Positions 1 through 12,160 of a stretch of DNA of 64,000 nucleotides are shown piece by piece; position 1 is the stretch's first letter, and every line of letters starts with the position of its first letter. The notes below the pieces were generated by a model. That model was not told the origin of the DNA and searched no databases. It was given only the letters and a program-made list of their open reading frames with translations. The stretch is from Atopsyche davidsoni (taxonomy: Eukaryota; Arthropoda; Insecta; Trichoptera; Hydrobiosidae), in the NCBI GenBank assembly GCA_022113835.1, contig JAILWY010000027.1, positions 4,652,501 to 4,716,500 of the forward strand, in the 5' to 3' direction. The position numbers and the translations under genes are program-made.

Positions 1-331
1 AGGTGCACAGAAGGATTTCCATAAAGCTTTGAATCAACGGAAATTGTTGGATGGCCAACTGAATGAAAGTAAGGCTGTAAAAGATGAACTTGAATTATTG
101 AAGTCAGATGCTGAAGTATATAAACTTATTGGACCAGTACTTGTTAAACAAGATTTGGAAGATTCTCGCCAAAATGTTACCAAGAGGATGGAGCTTATTT
201 CTAAAGAACTCAAAAGGACAGACGAGTTGATAACTAATTTGGACAAGAAACAGGAAAATCACACTAAGACCTTAGCTAAATTACAACAAGAATACCAGCA
301 AGCTCAGTTGAAAGCAGCAATTAAAGTTTAA
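1..331 (+). CDS. PFDN6: Prefoldin subunit 6, C-terminal part
   Basis: The last 109 residues or so of a beta-type prefoldin subunit are visible; the N-terminus lies off the left edge. The reading frame is set from base 2 and ends in TAA at 329-331. The match to remembered PFDN6 proteins is clear in LDGQLNESKAVKDEL, in the hairpin segment YKLIGPVLVKQDL and in the long charged C-terminal helix ending LAKLQQEYQQAQLK. Known role: one of six subunits of the cytosolic prefoldin chaperone, which passes unfolded actin and tubulin to the CCT chaperonin. The visible structure is helix, short beta hairpin, helix, as expected. The first two bases read AG, so they could be the acceptor of an intron; this cannot be settled here. 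A polyadenylation signal AATAAA lies at 405-410. Confidence 0.93.
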   Translation, partial: GAQKDFHKALNQRKLLDGQLNESKAVKDELELLKSDAEVYKLIGPVLVKQDLEDSRQNVTKRMELISKELKRTDELITNLDKKQENHTKTLAKLQQEYQQAQLKAAIKV

Positions 332-1027
332 AGTTTCATTTCATTGTATTATTCATTAAATTTCTATAAAACATTTAATTTTCACAATTTTTCTTGATCA
401 TTTTAATAAATTATGTTACAGCACTGAATAATTATTTTAATTTTATTCTATAATCAAAAACCATTTCACGTATTATTGGGCATATTTAAAATTCCTTATT
501 TAAAACATAAACATATAAAAAGGTGAAATGTCTATTATAACTAGATCTAAATCTGGTCCATATGTAATAAAAAGGTGAGTGCAAAATGTGAAACTGTATC
601 GAAGAGTAACTCCAGATTCTTAACTACTGTAAGTTGATTATATATGTAATATTTAAAAATTTATTGACATAGGATCATCATTATTGGTATTGAGATTACA
701 AGTGTAATAAATCTTAATTGTACTGTAATTCTGAACAAATGGTTTTGTTTTTGTGATTTTATTGATGTATCATACATCATTTCTTGATTACTCTTCGGAT
801 ATCTTTTAAAATACGGAAAAGTAAAGTAAGTCAGTTGTAAGATATCCGATGGAGACTGTCTAGGAGTGAAGAGAAGCCTTTTAGAAGCTTCGCACACATG
901 GTTTGTGCAGATGATGCCTAGATGTCGAGGTGCAATGAAGAAATTTAATATTTTATGTACTCTCATAGAAAACTTCATGAAAGTTATGGGATTTCTGTTA
1001 TTGGAACATACGGAGAAAATAAAGATA
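332..1027. other. Intergenic: PFDN6 3' UTR and unassigned DNA
   Basis: AT-rich DNA with the PFDN6 poly(A) signal at 405-410. From about 836 to 1020 the sequence is richer and resembles part of an older dispersed element, interrupted by the Tigger insertion at 1028. I could not identify it and see no gene. Confidence 0.6.
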
Positions 1028-2479
1028 CACACATACCTCGCTATACGGCCGCTCTTTATACGGCCTTTCGCTATAACGGCCCTATTCAATTAAGGCACGT
1101 TTTCGATATACGGCCTCAAATGTTTTGCTATAAAGGCCAAAAAAAACTTTTTTTCGATGTTATTTTGTTTATGAGCATTATTCAGTATGGCTGGTTTAGA
1201 CTTGTCTGTGAGTGTTTTATGTACATATTTATTACTGATTGTTACACAATAATTGGAAAAATTGGAAATAATTAGGGACATTTTTAGTACGTAAGTACAT
1301 ATGTATGTATGTACAAATTATTTTTTTTTAATATGTATGTATTTTTTACTAAACTTATTTTAACTATTGATTATATGGATTGAGGAGGACAATAACAAAC
1401 GGAGAATGCCAATGAGTCAAATGACTATCCAGGAAAAGACTTTTATAAAAGTATTTTCGAAAATTTGAAGAATGGAGATACCGATGAATCTGCTGAAGAT
1501 GTCACATTCCAAGCAAGCCGAGGATGGTTTGAAAGATTTTAAAATAGATTTAATTTGCATAATTTGAAAATGAAAGGTGAAGCAGCTAGCGCCGATGAGG
1601 CCGCATCTAAGGAATATCCCAACATTTTAAAGGGAATTATTGAAAGAGGTGGTTATAAACCTGAATAAGTGTTTAACGTAGACGAAACAGGGATTTATTG
1701 GACGCGAATGCCTGATCGCACGTATATTTCAAAAACCGAAAAATCTGCGCTTGGTTATAAGGTGTCTAAAGAACGATTAACTTTGCTACTTGGTGCAAAT
1801 GCCGCGCGTGATTTTAAGCTAAAACCACTTTTAATATATTTGTCCGAAAATCCGAGGCCTCTTAAAGGACTAAATAAAAATCAATTACCCGTCATATGGA
1901 AATCCAACAAGAAAGCTTGGATGACTAAAGCTACTTTTGAGGACTGGTTCAAAAATCACTTTTGTACAGAAGTGAAAAAATATTTGCGAGACAATAACTT
2001 AACCAACAAGGCTTTGCTAATTTTGGATAATGCACCAGGGCATCCTACTAATTTATCCAAGCTATCTGAAGATGTCATGATTGAGTACCTTCCGAAAAAT
2101 ACAACAGCTCTGATCCAACCAATGGATCAGGGTGCAATAGCCACTTTTAAGGCAATTACCTACGCCGAACTTTCCGACAACTTGTAAGGGAAACCGATGA
2201 TAAAGCTTCAATTAAAACATTTTGGAAAAACTATAACATCAAGGATGCTGTTGACAGCATCAGTGAATCATGAAAGGAATTAAAATTAACAACAATGAAC
2301 CATGTTTGGAAAAAAATATGGCCAGAATGTGTAAAAAGTGTTACATATTTACCAAATTTGGAGCCGATCCCATTGAATTTGTATGAATTTGTATTAGAAT
2401 AATTGATTCCTTATACGGCTTTTCGCTTAGCGGCCATGTTTCGTGGAACGTATCTAGGCCGTAAAGCGAGGTATGGGTG
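1028..2479 (+). mobile_element. Decayed Tigger/pogo-type DNA transposon
   Basis: A 1.45-kb element bounded by a TA on each side (1026-1027 and 2480-2481), the target duplication of pogo/Tigger elements. The terminal inverted repeats are about 23 bp and nearly identical: the left end begins CACACATACCTCGC and the right end, read inward on the other strand, begins CACCCATACCTCGC. Both ends carry several TACGGCC-like subrepeats (for example 1044-1082 and 2413-2462), probably transposase-binding sites. The interior holds a broken transposase with stops and a frameshift, so this copy is dead. The segment before the transposase appears shortened, because the first helix-turn-helix domain of the family is missing. 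Confidence 0.9.
1396..2402 (+). pseudogene. Tigger-like transposase pseudogene (DDE_1 family)
   Basis: Conceptual translation shows the second DNA-binding domain (motif ASRGWFERF near 1516-1539, then NLKMKGEAASADEA) and the DDE core with VFNVDETGIYW (first Asp, around 1669), LLILDNAPGHP (second Asp, around 2017) and the NTTALIQPMDQGAIA block near 2098. In-frame stops are at 1540-1542, 1666-1668 and, after a frame change near 2150, at 2271-2273. The frame after the shift reads YLRRTFRQLVRETDD and continues to TAA at 2400-2402. The N-terminal CENP-B-like helix-turn-helix is absent. Known family role: cut-and-paste transposition within the pogo/Tigger group of the Tc1/mariner superfamily. It cannot encode an active protein. 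Confidence 0.88.
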
Positions 2480-2481
2480 TA

Positions 2482-3388
2482 TTTAGTTACAGAGGATCCT
2501 GATTCGATGCTGGATGATCAAACGAATTGCGTGGTCTATCGGAAGATCAAGTCCACAAATAAGACAGGACATCAGTAGTGCATCATGTCTCATGACTCAC
2601 AAGAGACTTGAAGATAATAAAATTGTATTTTATTAAATTTTCTTTTAATGATTAAATAAAAAAAGCACTTTTAAATTATAGCTTGTCTCAGTTTATTTAA
2701 AAACACAGTCTTTATATCTTGAATCAACATTCAGAACACATTATTGTTGGCAAAATTATTAATTATAAAAAATATAAAAATCTCCCTACATGACGCTAAC
2801 TTAGCATGAAGCTTTTTACCTTATTATAAAATTTGTTCAAAATATTAATAAAAACATTTATAATAAAACTATTAAAAAAATAATAATATTATTGTAAAAT
2901 ATTGCTTTGTACTCTTTTAACTTTATTTTTTAACAGCAGTATGTTTGAGAATATATAATTATTATTCTTGGCTGATTGAATGCATATATTATAAGACTTT
3001 ACTCTGAAGTATTTTTTAATAAAAAAAAATTATTTGGTGTGTATAATCTTAGTAAAAGAGTCACACTTGTGTTTACCGATAGATCAGATATTATGAGTCA
3101 AAATTTTGACTTATTAGACTACAATTTTTGATTGATAAAATGGATGTCAGTAATCATTAAAGCTATACATTTTTAATTAAATTTTCAATGTTAACAAATG
3201 TTTTCAAAACAAGTTTTGAAACTAAACATTAGGTTATTCAACATATTGTTATGTTTTCTGCAATTCATTTCTGAATATAAAATGCTGGCCTGAATTGTCT
3301 TAAATAAGTAGATACAATATAATTAAATTATTGATATTACATTATTCATATTACAGTATGACTTGATGACTAAATTAAAATGTGTGAT
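2482..3388. other. Intergenic, AT-rich
   Basis: No convincing coding or RNA gene. The right part is the probable 3' UTR of the minus-strand membrane-protein gene that ends at 3389. Confidence 0.6.
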
Positions 3389-4893
3389 TCAGCAAAGAGG
3401 TTTTCCTTCCATCATTGCTTTTGAACAATACAGCGGTAACTGGACACCCTGTAGTAACACATCCGTGAGAGGCTGAAATATAAAACAATAGTAAATTAGA
3501 CATTAATCCTTCATATTTAAATTTAAATAACATTTAGCAATACATTTTATAATATTAGATTCAGCATAATAAAGTATTTTTGAGGGATTCATCTAGATAA
3601 TTGTAAAACCTCGATCTCAAAAGAGACACTCCAGAAACGCTTCATTAATAATATCAAGTACTAATATAATGTTTAAAACAAGCTTAAATATGAAAAGCCC
3701 ACTTTTAATTTCCAGGATGAGCTCAACAAATTATGAGTTGACGCACAAAGTACCTATTTAAGAAGTTGAGACATGCTGAGAACAATGACGATATGTTGTC
3801 ATCATTAAATTAAGGATATTCCCACTTAAATACACGAGAATAAGATACACATTGATAAGATGATGCAATCAATTTTGTGTTTGGGAAGACTAACTAGATG
3901 CAACTTTATTTTATTTATAAGAATTATTTTATAGATAAAACGTAGTACTTAAATGATATATTTTATCTAATAGATAGTTTATAGCGGGTGCAGTTTTATA
4001 ATATCCTTGAGGCATGGTCCTATTAGATTCTCATATAAGGCACAATACCAAATCATATCTCTCAATTGCTAGTTTTTTTTACTGCACATCTTGTTAGAAT
4101 ATAGGAATGTGAAATTATTTTCAGATGTCGCGATTTATCAGAGCATGTTTAAAATCATGAAACAAGCACTGCTTCCCTCTTGAAAAAAGACGGCGATAGG
4201 TGTGGGGAAGGTTGGGTAGGGCCATAACGAGACATTACATTTTTATTGTTACATTTCGCACCTGATACTTTGAGTTAAATTTGTACTGAGTTTATTTATT
4301 CACGAATTTCCTGAAATGGTCGCGTAATATTTCTTATTAGAATTAATTAAAATACTGTGTTTTTGTAACATGCCGCGATCGATTGGTTGGACAGCACTGA
4401 AGCACATTTTTTATATCATGTGATAGTGGGTAGGTCAACCTAACAGAAAGTGAATCACTTACAGATATATCAAATATCAAAGCATGTATTTTTATCTATA
4501 TAGATTTAAGTATAAATAGTAATAAAATTAGGAAAGTACTTCTTATATTTTATGTGTATAATATTGAATGAAGCTAAGTAAGACAATTTAGCCATGGCAA
4601 AGAAAACAAAATATTATTAGTTTCATTTCAAGAGGAAGATGGTAAGTTTAATCCAGTCATTTTTTACAGTAAAAATAAATAGTCACACCTCTCATAACAT
4701 TCGCAAAATTTGATATTTGGCCCAATGAACTATGAATATAAACAAATGTAATTAACAAACTCACCTGCAGAAATTCGAAGCACACAGTCAATGGGAGGAG
4801 TATGATGTATATGCCCGCACAGATCCCGGCCACCCAGAATGTGATGAAGATCAGCAGGATCAGCCAAATGATGGAGTATACGATATTGCCCAT
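3389..4893 (-). CDS. Small conserved-looking membrane protein, 70 aa
   Basis: Two coding exons, read on the minus strand: 4893-4765 (43 codons, donor CAG|GTGAG) and 3472-3389 (27 codons plus TGA, acceptor TTTCAG). The product starts MGNIVYSIIWLILLIF and has one long or two short hydrophobic segments over residues 5-43, then a polar tail PLTDVLLQGVQLPLYCSKAM and the end MEGKPLC. Phase is 0 at the junction and the hydrophobic run is uninterrupted, so the splice model is well supported. I do not recognise the family. The layout is that of a small integral membrane protein, with no signal peptidase site visible. A 5' UTR intron is likely: acceptor TTGTAG at 4910-4909 just before the ATG, and a good donor GTAAGT at 5886-5881. 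Confidence 0.75.
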
Positions 4894-5886
4894 TGTGGCT
4901 ATCGTGAGCTACAAAATAATATTTTAAAAATGTAAAAATTAACGAGAGCTAGTCACAATGTCGGAGGGCGTCATTCCACTAATGCCGTTGCATCATCACT
5001 AGATTAAAATTTACGATAAAACGATAGGACAGTTATCTGAGCTCTCAACATTTTCGAAATCATATTTTTTTCCCTTTACTGTGCGTTTATCTTCCAGTTT
5101 GAAAGTACTAATCTTGCACGCTTCACACTATAAATATTTTAAGATATCTTACTTCAATATAATATTCGTTTGTTTGGATTGTCTTGAAATGTTTATTGCG
5201 AAGCGAGAATATTCAAAATTGCTCGTTAAATAAATTTCAATAAATTAAATTAAATTAGAGATTGCGCACACTTGTTATTTTTTAGAAAATAAGTTTTTAA
5301 AGGAATAATTTATTTCAACCTAACCTAACCTATTATTCAGAGTCTGACGATATCTGCTTGTAATTCGTACGTAAGGATCCGAGCCCTACTAGATTTATTT
5401 TTCTAAGATGAATAATTAAAAAAAACAAAGTATTGTGTAAAGTAAGTGATTTTACAATATAGGAAATTAGAAACTAGACGAGTCGAGTGACTAGCAGGTG
5501 ACGAGAATAAAATCACATCTGGAAGATATTTTCAGACAAAGTATACAATTGTCCCAAAATAGGCTTTACGCTTGATACTTACGAATAAACAAACGAATAA
5601 TCAACATTTTAAACTGTGGTGCAACGCCAAAAATCGCAATGATATAATATTTTTATTTGTTACAAAAAGTCGTGAGTAAAGTTAAATGTAACACTTTGTA
5701 TTTCTCACATAAAAAAAAAAAACCAAGACAGCTTCAAGATTACAGAAAGCAAGAGATTTAGTTTTACATATAAGCGCTTCGCCTCGGTTTGTTATTATCG
5801 TCCAATTCGAAAAACATCGACGGTAACAAGTAGCAGCACGAAAAGGTTAAAAAAAAATACATTTTAAGCACGCAGGTTTGACTTAC

Positions 5887-6080
5887 TCGTTTTTTGTGTA
5901 AAAAGAATCGGTATTAAACGCAGCGCGAAGTGAATGAACTCCCGACTCCTACGAAGCGCTCGGGTCTATAGAGAGCGTCTTGAGTTTCATTCCTGAGATA
6001 GCAGGACCGCTTGTTTACCGTGAAGTAAGCGGCCGAGCTCTACCTACAGCATTACACGCACATCATCAAACGCGTGCGAG
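5887..6080 (-). promoter_or_regulatory. Putative 5' UTR exon and promoter of the 70-aa membrane protein gene
   Basis: A GC-richer block on the minus strand ends in a consensus donor (ACGA|GTAAGT, last exon base 5887). It would splice to the acceptor at 4910-4909 in front of the ATG at 4893. The upstream limit is a guess; transcription probably starts near or inside the TA repeat at 6093-6119. Inferred from composition and splice signals only. Confidence 0.4.
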
Positions 6081-6092
6081 AATGCACAATGC

Positions 6093-6119
6093 TATATATA
6101 TATATATATATATATATAT
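6093..6119. repeat. (TA)n microsatellite
   Basis: An uninterrupted run of about 13 TA dinucleotides, directly upstream (minus-strand sense) of the putative 5' exon of the membrane-protein gene. Confidence 0.95.
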
Positions 6120-7817
6120 TTAACATATATTCGACCCTTATTTTTTATAATTAAAAATTGGGCGTCGCCTGTTCGCCTCGAAACGGGTGGTGGGAGTGAA
6201 GTTGAGTAAAGTTGACGCAGTCGCGATCGCTTGGCATTCCGTGGGCGACGCGCCTGCATTGCGATGAGCAGAATTTGCATAACCGCTATGTCCGTTGATT
6301 CCGATGCGCGGGAATGCGCGGCTTCGATCAGCTCTCTCAATTCGAATTCGCTCGGTTCGAAATTTGAATTTGGCGCGGATCGGCCGAATTTATGGCCATG
6401 CCTCCGATATAGCGGGCAAAAAATCCGGTCAAATGTGAAAAAAAAAAAAAAAAAAAAAAAACGTTTTAAATGTGAAAATGTAATGATAATTATTTTTTTT
6501 TTTTTTCGTAATTTTCGAGAGTTGATTATGAAAAAAACAGCAAACTTCAAAAGTGCAAATAAAAGTTGATTTCTTGTTAGTAGGATTACAGAAAACAAGC
6601 GCGTCGATATCAAATGGCAACGTCACTTCACGACGAGTGTCCGAAGACAATTAAATAGAATTTTGTATTTATATCTCAATACATGCAGTGTATTTTCGAT
6701 TTTTTTTTTCGGCTTTAACGGACACCCCCTCCCCCTAATTGGTCTGTTATATCTAGGTTTTATTGTAATACGCATGAGATTATTTTTTTTAGTAGATGTA
6801 GTGATAAGATACGAAATAGGTGTGCACATATATACAAACACTATAATTTGTGTTAAATGTAAATAATGCGAAACTATAGTTTCGCATTCTTTCAGGAATA
6901 CGTGAGGAAGGTTTAGGATGGTGTTGCAGTACTGTGTGTAGAATGTCAAATATATCTCCACGGTAAAAGGTTTTTTTTAGGCTTTTATCTTACTAACCAC
7001 ATTTCAACTGTAGTTAAAGAATGAAATCAGCATTAGTTACTTTTGTCTAGAAAGTTATAAATATTTTTTATCCACTTAATCCTTAGATTTTCGCTTTGAT
7101 CGCTTGAAACTCGAATGTATTTAGTGAAATTTTGATTTCTATTTTTGCAATCAAAGCTTAGGTTTCTCTTCTCATCAAAAAGAAGTTAAATTTTTGTTTG
7201 TTTAAGTTTTAACTATTTTTCTTCTGATATTCAACTAGAAAAGATAAATACACAATAATTTTGCCAACTAAATTGATAGCAATACACCATATGGATAGGT
7301 AAATTTTTATATTAGAAAAAATGTAATATTTTTAAAACGATTTTATATATTACTAGAAATATAAATTATGTACAGAATAACATAATCGATTGCACATATA
7401 TTTTGTTCTAACCCCATATATCTGAAAGAACAAAAATACATAAGGTAACATTTTTTCACTATTGTGAGAATGTATGTTAAATTTATTTGTTTGAAAACAA
7501 AAAGTAAACAATATATAAATTTAGCTATAAATACAAGCTATCAAATCACAAATTATATTTTTAGTTATTTGTGGTTAAAGAAAATATATTTATTATACAA
7601 TAGAGTTAGTTAATGTAAGTAGAATTGCATTGCAATATCATTTGTCGTTTTTAATTTCAACAGATTAAATAAATAATAAATATTGTGAGATGATTATGCA
7701 CTTGGTTACAATAACTAGACGGCAATTACTTTTTTTATTTTGAAGATACATGGATTTCGTGGAATGATAACTTTTACACCAAAACCATATCATGAATACA
7801 TGATATAAAATCCTAAA
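6120..7817. other. Intergenic: homopolymer tracts and a palindrome
   Basis: Contains a GC-richer stretch at 6150-6430 of unknown nature, an A tract of about 22 bases at 6440-6461 followed by a T tract of about 14 at 6493-6506, and a perfect 24-bp palindrome at 6865-6888. Open frames here run across homopolymers and show no family resemblance. The right end is the RNF181 3' UTR. Confidence 0.6.
6865..6888. repeat. Perfect 24-bp palindrome
   Basis: The 12-base arm AATGCGAAACTA is followed directly by its exact reverse complement, with no spacer. Function unknown. Confidence 0.9.
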
Positions 7818-8724
7818 TTAACCAAACATCGTATTATGCAATATATCTAAATCTTCTCCACGGTCTTTTGCTCTCTTTTTCATTTTTTTAAATTCTTCAT
7901 AACCTTCGTCATCTGTAGGAAATTCATAACGACAAACAGGACAAGAATTAGTCTGAAACAAAAATCAGTTTATTAATATGCAAGCCAATAGTTATTTGTT
8001 TATAAAATGAAACTATCTTTGGAAATAGGAAAATGTTCACAAAATTCCATCCAATAAGAAAATAAATAACCTAACCTAACTTTTATCAGAACAGAATCAT
8101 GCCAGATAGAATTGTAAACCTGAAACCTGAGCATATAACCAACAAAAAATTATTCTACATCAATTCTTTTGTTAGAGAGAAAAATGCACAATAGTTAACA
8201 TCAGCACGTGAGGAATTAAATATATTTTTAAGACTCAAGTACAAATACGCACTATTTCATAGAATTTATTTTTATTCAAGTGAAAATTAATTAGCAAATT
8301 TACACTTTTAAATCCATACCTTGTTAAGCCAAGGTAGTATGCAGTCAGGATGAAATCTGTGACTACAGGGCAAAACGTGAACTTTCTCTGTTTTAGCATG
8401 TTCTTTCAGACAAATGGGGCATTTCTGATCTTCCTCATCCATTGTAACCAAAGCCAATTTTTCTATAGATGCTTTTGACGCTGGCGGTGGTAAACTGAAA
8501 AATAAAATTGAGAAGTAAACCTCACACTCAACCTAGTCTAAATTATAAATATAATGTGATATATTGATAAAGTATTCCCAAAACTAATACCTGGGCCACT
8601 CTGTTGGAAAATTATCAGAGAAAAGATTATATTCTTGAAGCAATCGTGCAAAGTAGATCAAATGATTTGGAACTTCACCATCCTCTAGGGGCCTCCAACC
8701 CATCTCCTCGAAATAATCGGCCAT
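7818..8724 (-). CDS. RNF181: E3 ubiquitin-protein ligase RNF181 homologue
   Basis: Three coding exons on the minus strand: 8724-8591, 8494-8320 and 7952-7818, giving 147 residues. All junctions follow GT-AG and keep phase (W-P-S split at the first, K-T at the second). The product begins MADYFEEMGW. The RING-H2 finger has C70, C73, C88, H90, H93, C96, C107 and C110, with the E2-contact motifs CPIC and PCSHRFH, and it ends LDILHNTMFG. Length and the TNSCPVCRYEFPTDDEGYEE segment match RNF181 (human about 153 aa). Known role: transfers ubiquitin from E2 enzymes to substrates. A 5' UTR intron acceptor TTTCAG sits just before the start (AG at 8733-8732). The gene is head to head with PRPF18. Confidence 0.93.
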
Positions 8725-9656
8725 TTTATTTCTGAAATACAATAATTATTTATGTTTAAACTGAGAGTGAGTTATACTGAATTAGGTTTCATTAATACAT
8801 TTAAATTAGCTTGGAATACTATTCAGAAATATTTTCTTCGTTAAGTTGTAAATAATATTGATGCAAAAGTTTTTAACTGCTTACTAATTATTTACCGAAC
8901 GTCAACCTTTAAATATCAACACAATGACCGAAGTTCGGAATATCTGATGAAGGATTACGATTTATTGAATAATTGTGATATATTATTCTAAAATGCACAA
9001 TAACTTCTCAATAATTCAATACGATGACATTATATTATTTTCGATTCATAGATAATATCACACCATAAACACAAGCAACTTAAAGCAGCCTACACACGTA
9101 GAGACACTACTTACATTTAGCTATAGCGTACTGGGAGTTTTTTAAAAACGTAAACAACGTAAAAGATAAAACCATTGGCCAATTACAAATCGGCTGCACG
9201 CTGTGTTGCTGCACGTGTAGAGAGCTTTAGAACGAAAACGTTGTATCTATAAAAAATCATGTATAATCAATGTACACATCGATATTATTTAAATATGGAA
9301 CTACATTGATAATACATCAAAATTCACAAAACAAAAATCAACCGTGTTAGTAAAAACTAACTATTTGATTTATTCACTGTTTTGAGTTTCAATATAAAAA
9401 AAAATGATTTTTTTAAAGTCTGATTGCTCAGACTTTAGGTTTTCGGAGCTTCTCGATGTAGGTTCTTATATGTCTAATTGTCTTTGGTTGTAAATGGATC
9501 AATTATTCTCTATGCTTACAGCCAAATGTCAATTTGTATGTTCTTGTGTATCAAATATATAAATAACAATAAGTCTAAATTGTTTTCCAGTTAAATAAAT
9601 AAAAAAAGAAAAATAAATAAAAGCTAGTTATATTTAAAAGTCACACATTATTAAGT
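8725..9656. promoter_or_regulatory. Divergent promoter region between RNF181 and PRPF18
   Basis: The 930 bp between the two start codons must hold both promoters and probably an RNF181 5' UTR exon. No TATA box is placed confidently. A MITE copy at about 9088-9226 lies inside it. The division into two core promoters is inference. Confidence 0.5.
9088..9226 (+). repeat. Short hAT-like MITE, copy 1 of 3
   Basis: The ends read CCTACACACGTAG on the left and, reversed, CTCTACACGTGCAGCAAC on the right, an imperfect terminal inverted repeat. The inner core AACAACGTAAAAGATAA and ATTGGCCAATTACAA recurs, diverged, at 18511-18679 and, inverted, at 59574-59681. Exact ends and target duplication are not resolved. 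Confidence 0.6.
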
Positions 9657-11699
9657 ATGGATGTTTTAAGAGCAGAAATAGCTAAAAAGCGTAAATTATT
9701 AGAAGAAAGTAAATTGGTGGTATGTTTGTTTTATATTGTATTTATCTGTTAATAATCGTGATAGATCTGCTTTTTGGCATTTAATACATTTCGGATGTAT
9801 TGCTGTCTTGAGGACATCAATATTGATAAAATGATAGAAGTAAACATATTCATGTCACCTTAAAACCATGGCCATGAATGTTAGATTATAGATATTTTTA
9901 GTTTATGAAAAAAATTACAATGTTTATTTTATTAACTTTTATGTATTTTATTCCAATGTTTCCATAACAGGGAAGTGAAAAAAGGTATTTCAAAAGAAGT
10001 GACTTGTTTGCGAAAGAAGAAGAGTCGTATGTGAAGAAATATGGGCCGCGAAATGAATCTGAAAAAGAAATAATTGCTGGAGATTCAAAAGGTATTTGCT
10101 TAGTTAAAAAATCTAATCTGTGATCATCTTCTGTTCATTGGCTCTTTGTGTTACTTACCAACTATTTTTTTTAACTTTCTCAAAATATAAATCTCAGGAT
10201 TGTCATACATAAAATTAGACAGTAAATTATTGCAAATTCTTTCTTGATGGGTAAAAATTTAAGCCAGAAATATTTATCTAGACTGAAAATAAACACTTAA
10301 ATATGTATAAAAAATGAACAAACAAACAAAAAAAAAGTATTTGCCTACTTGAACTGAAAATTATTATGTTTATCTGAATTTTAGATAACATACAAAAGGT
10401 AAATATTAAGGAAGAAGAAACTAAAGATAACAACATAACACTTCCTCGGGCAGAAGTTATCAAAAGACTTAGGGATAGAGGGCATCCGATATTGTTATTT
10501 GGAGAACAGGAACAACAAGCCTTCAAAAGACTAAGAAGAATAGAAATCCAAGAACCAGAAGCAAACAGGGTATGCATTCTTTATATGTCCATTATTATGT
10601 GATTTTTTTAATAATATTTAAGTTCATATTGTTGAAATATTTAAATAAAATTATATTTTTAAATTTTAGGGATTCAGAAATGATTTTCAAGAGGCTATGG
10701 AAAAAGTAGATCAGGCATATTTGGATGAAATCTTATCATTTGGATCTGAGGTGAGTGTTTAATTTTTATTTCCAATCAAACCGATTAAAATTATGCAAAT
10801 CCTGTAGCAACTTGATTTCTATAGTAATATCTTTAAAATGCTGTTGTTTATATTTTTCGGCTAGATGACCGATCAGACCAAAACAAACATTAATTATTTC
10901 TTAAGGGTATTAATGATTTGGTTTTATATAATATTTGTACGCAAAATTGATTTTAATGAACGTTGTGTAGAATTCCAAGGACAAAGCACCAAATGAAGAT
11001 AATATTGATGATTCAGTTACCTACGATACCATTCAAGAGATGGTCGAGAAAATGGGGCATGGTGATAGAGAGCACGATATGAATGCCATCGAAACACTAC
11101 TTCAGGTACTATTTATGGTATTTATTTTTAATAATTGTGTTTTTACATAATTAAAACAATTTTTAAAATTATTTTAGTTTCTGCTGAAAATGTGGGGAAA
11201 TGAGCTCAATTCTGCCAGCGCTGTAGAAAAAATGGCAACAAAAAACAAAATGACTAGGGCTACGTTTACACAGACTCGTGTATATTTAAAGCCTCTTCTG
11301 AGGAAGCTGAGGAATAAATCTTTGCCTGAAGATATTAGTGATAGCTTATGTGAAATCACAAAACATCTTCTAGATAGAAACTACATAATGGTAATAATTT
11401 TTTTTAAACAAAATAGATATCTTTGTTGTTTTGTTAATATATTTGTTTGTTTATTCAAGGCAAGTGAGGCCTATCTGCAAATGGCCATTGGAAATGCACC
11501 TTGGCCTATTGGAGTTACTATGGTTGGAATACACGCAAGAACAGGAAGAGAAAAAATCTTTTCTAAAAATGTTGCTCATGTCATGAACGATGAAACTCAA
11601 AGAAAATATATCCAGGCATTGAAAAGATTAATGAAAAAATGCCAAGAATACTTTCCTACCGATCCTTCTCGATGTGTTGAATATACTCCACTGTGTTAA
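9657..11699 (+). CDS. PRPF18: Pre-mRNA-splicing factor 18
   Basis: Seven coding exons: 9657-9719, 9971-10091, 10385-10569, 10670-10750, 10971-11105, 11178-11390 and 11460-11699, total 345 residues (human 342). All introns are GT-AG and the frame is kept throughout. The N-terminus [13 protein letters not shown] is typical of PRPF18. The SFM/PRP4-like motif lies around residues 80-118 ([20 protein letters not shown]). The C-terminal Prp18 helical domain covers roughly 170-330 and includes the invariant loop [14 protein letters not shown] of exon 7. Known role: second catalytic step of splicing, bound to SLU7 and U5 snRNP, helping 3' splice-site docking. A poly(A) signal follows at about 11739. 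The decisive exon-7 start is the AG at 11458-11459. Confidence 0.96.
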
Positions 11700-11965
11700 T
11701 AATATTTGTACATATTTAAAATTTAAGAATTTTGGAGCAATAAATTTTATTTTGTAACAATAAAAATTGGACTGCGGTAAAGTTTTTTCATTTGAGGTTA
11801 CAAGACACTTAAACAGAAGTTTGCACTCTTTGATTAATCGAGATTTAGAGTCCGCGCCACAAAAGAAGTCCCGCAGACGCGGCACTGCTATCGCTTAGAA
11901 AAATGTTGCAAACGTTATTTCATTTATTTACGCCAGAAGTTGGGAAATAGATTTGAAGAGAGTCG

Positions 11966-12160
11966 TCCTGCATCCTACTAACACTATAAAGTTTATGGAT
12001 TATGGATGTTTCTCACTCTTTCATGCAAAAACTGCTGAACGCGTTTAGTTGAAATTTGGTTCAGAGGCAAGGATTATTAATTTGATTAATAATCCAGAAT
12101 AACATAAAGGCTACTTTTATTACATAAAACACAGGTGAAACCGCGTAGAAAAGCTAATAT
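11966..12160. repeat. Lepidopteran dispersed repeat fragment
   Basis: The run from ATCCTACTAACACTATAAA through CTCTTTCATGCAAAAACTGC to GGTGAAACCGCG is a pattern I remember as very common in moth and butterfly genomes. It also holds an 11-bp inverted repeat (12071-12081 with 12085-12095). Exact family and ends are not determined. Confidence 0.6.

Noticed and set aside
6092..6613. 173-codon frame over the TA repeat and homopolymer tracts
   Set aside because: It is carried by poly-A/T runs that translate to Phe/Lys strings and a terminal Ile-Tyr string from (TA)n; not a protein.
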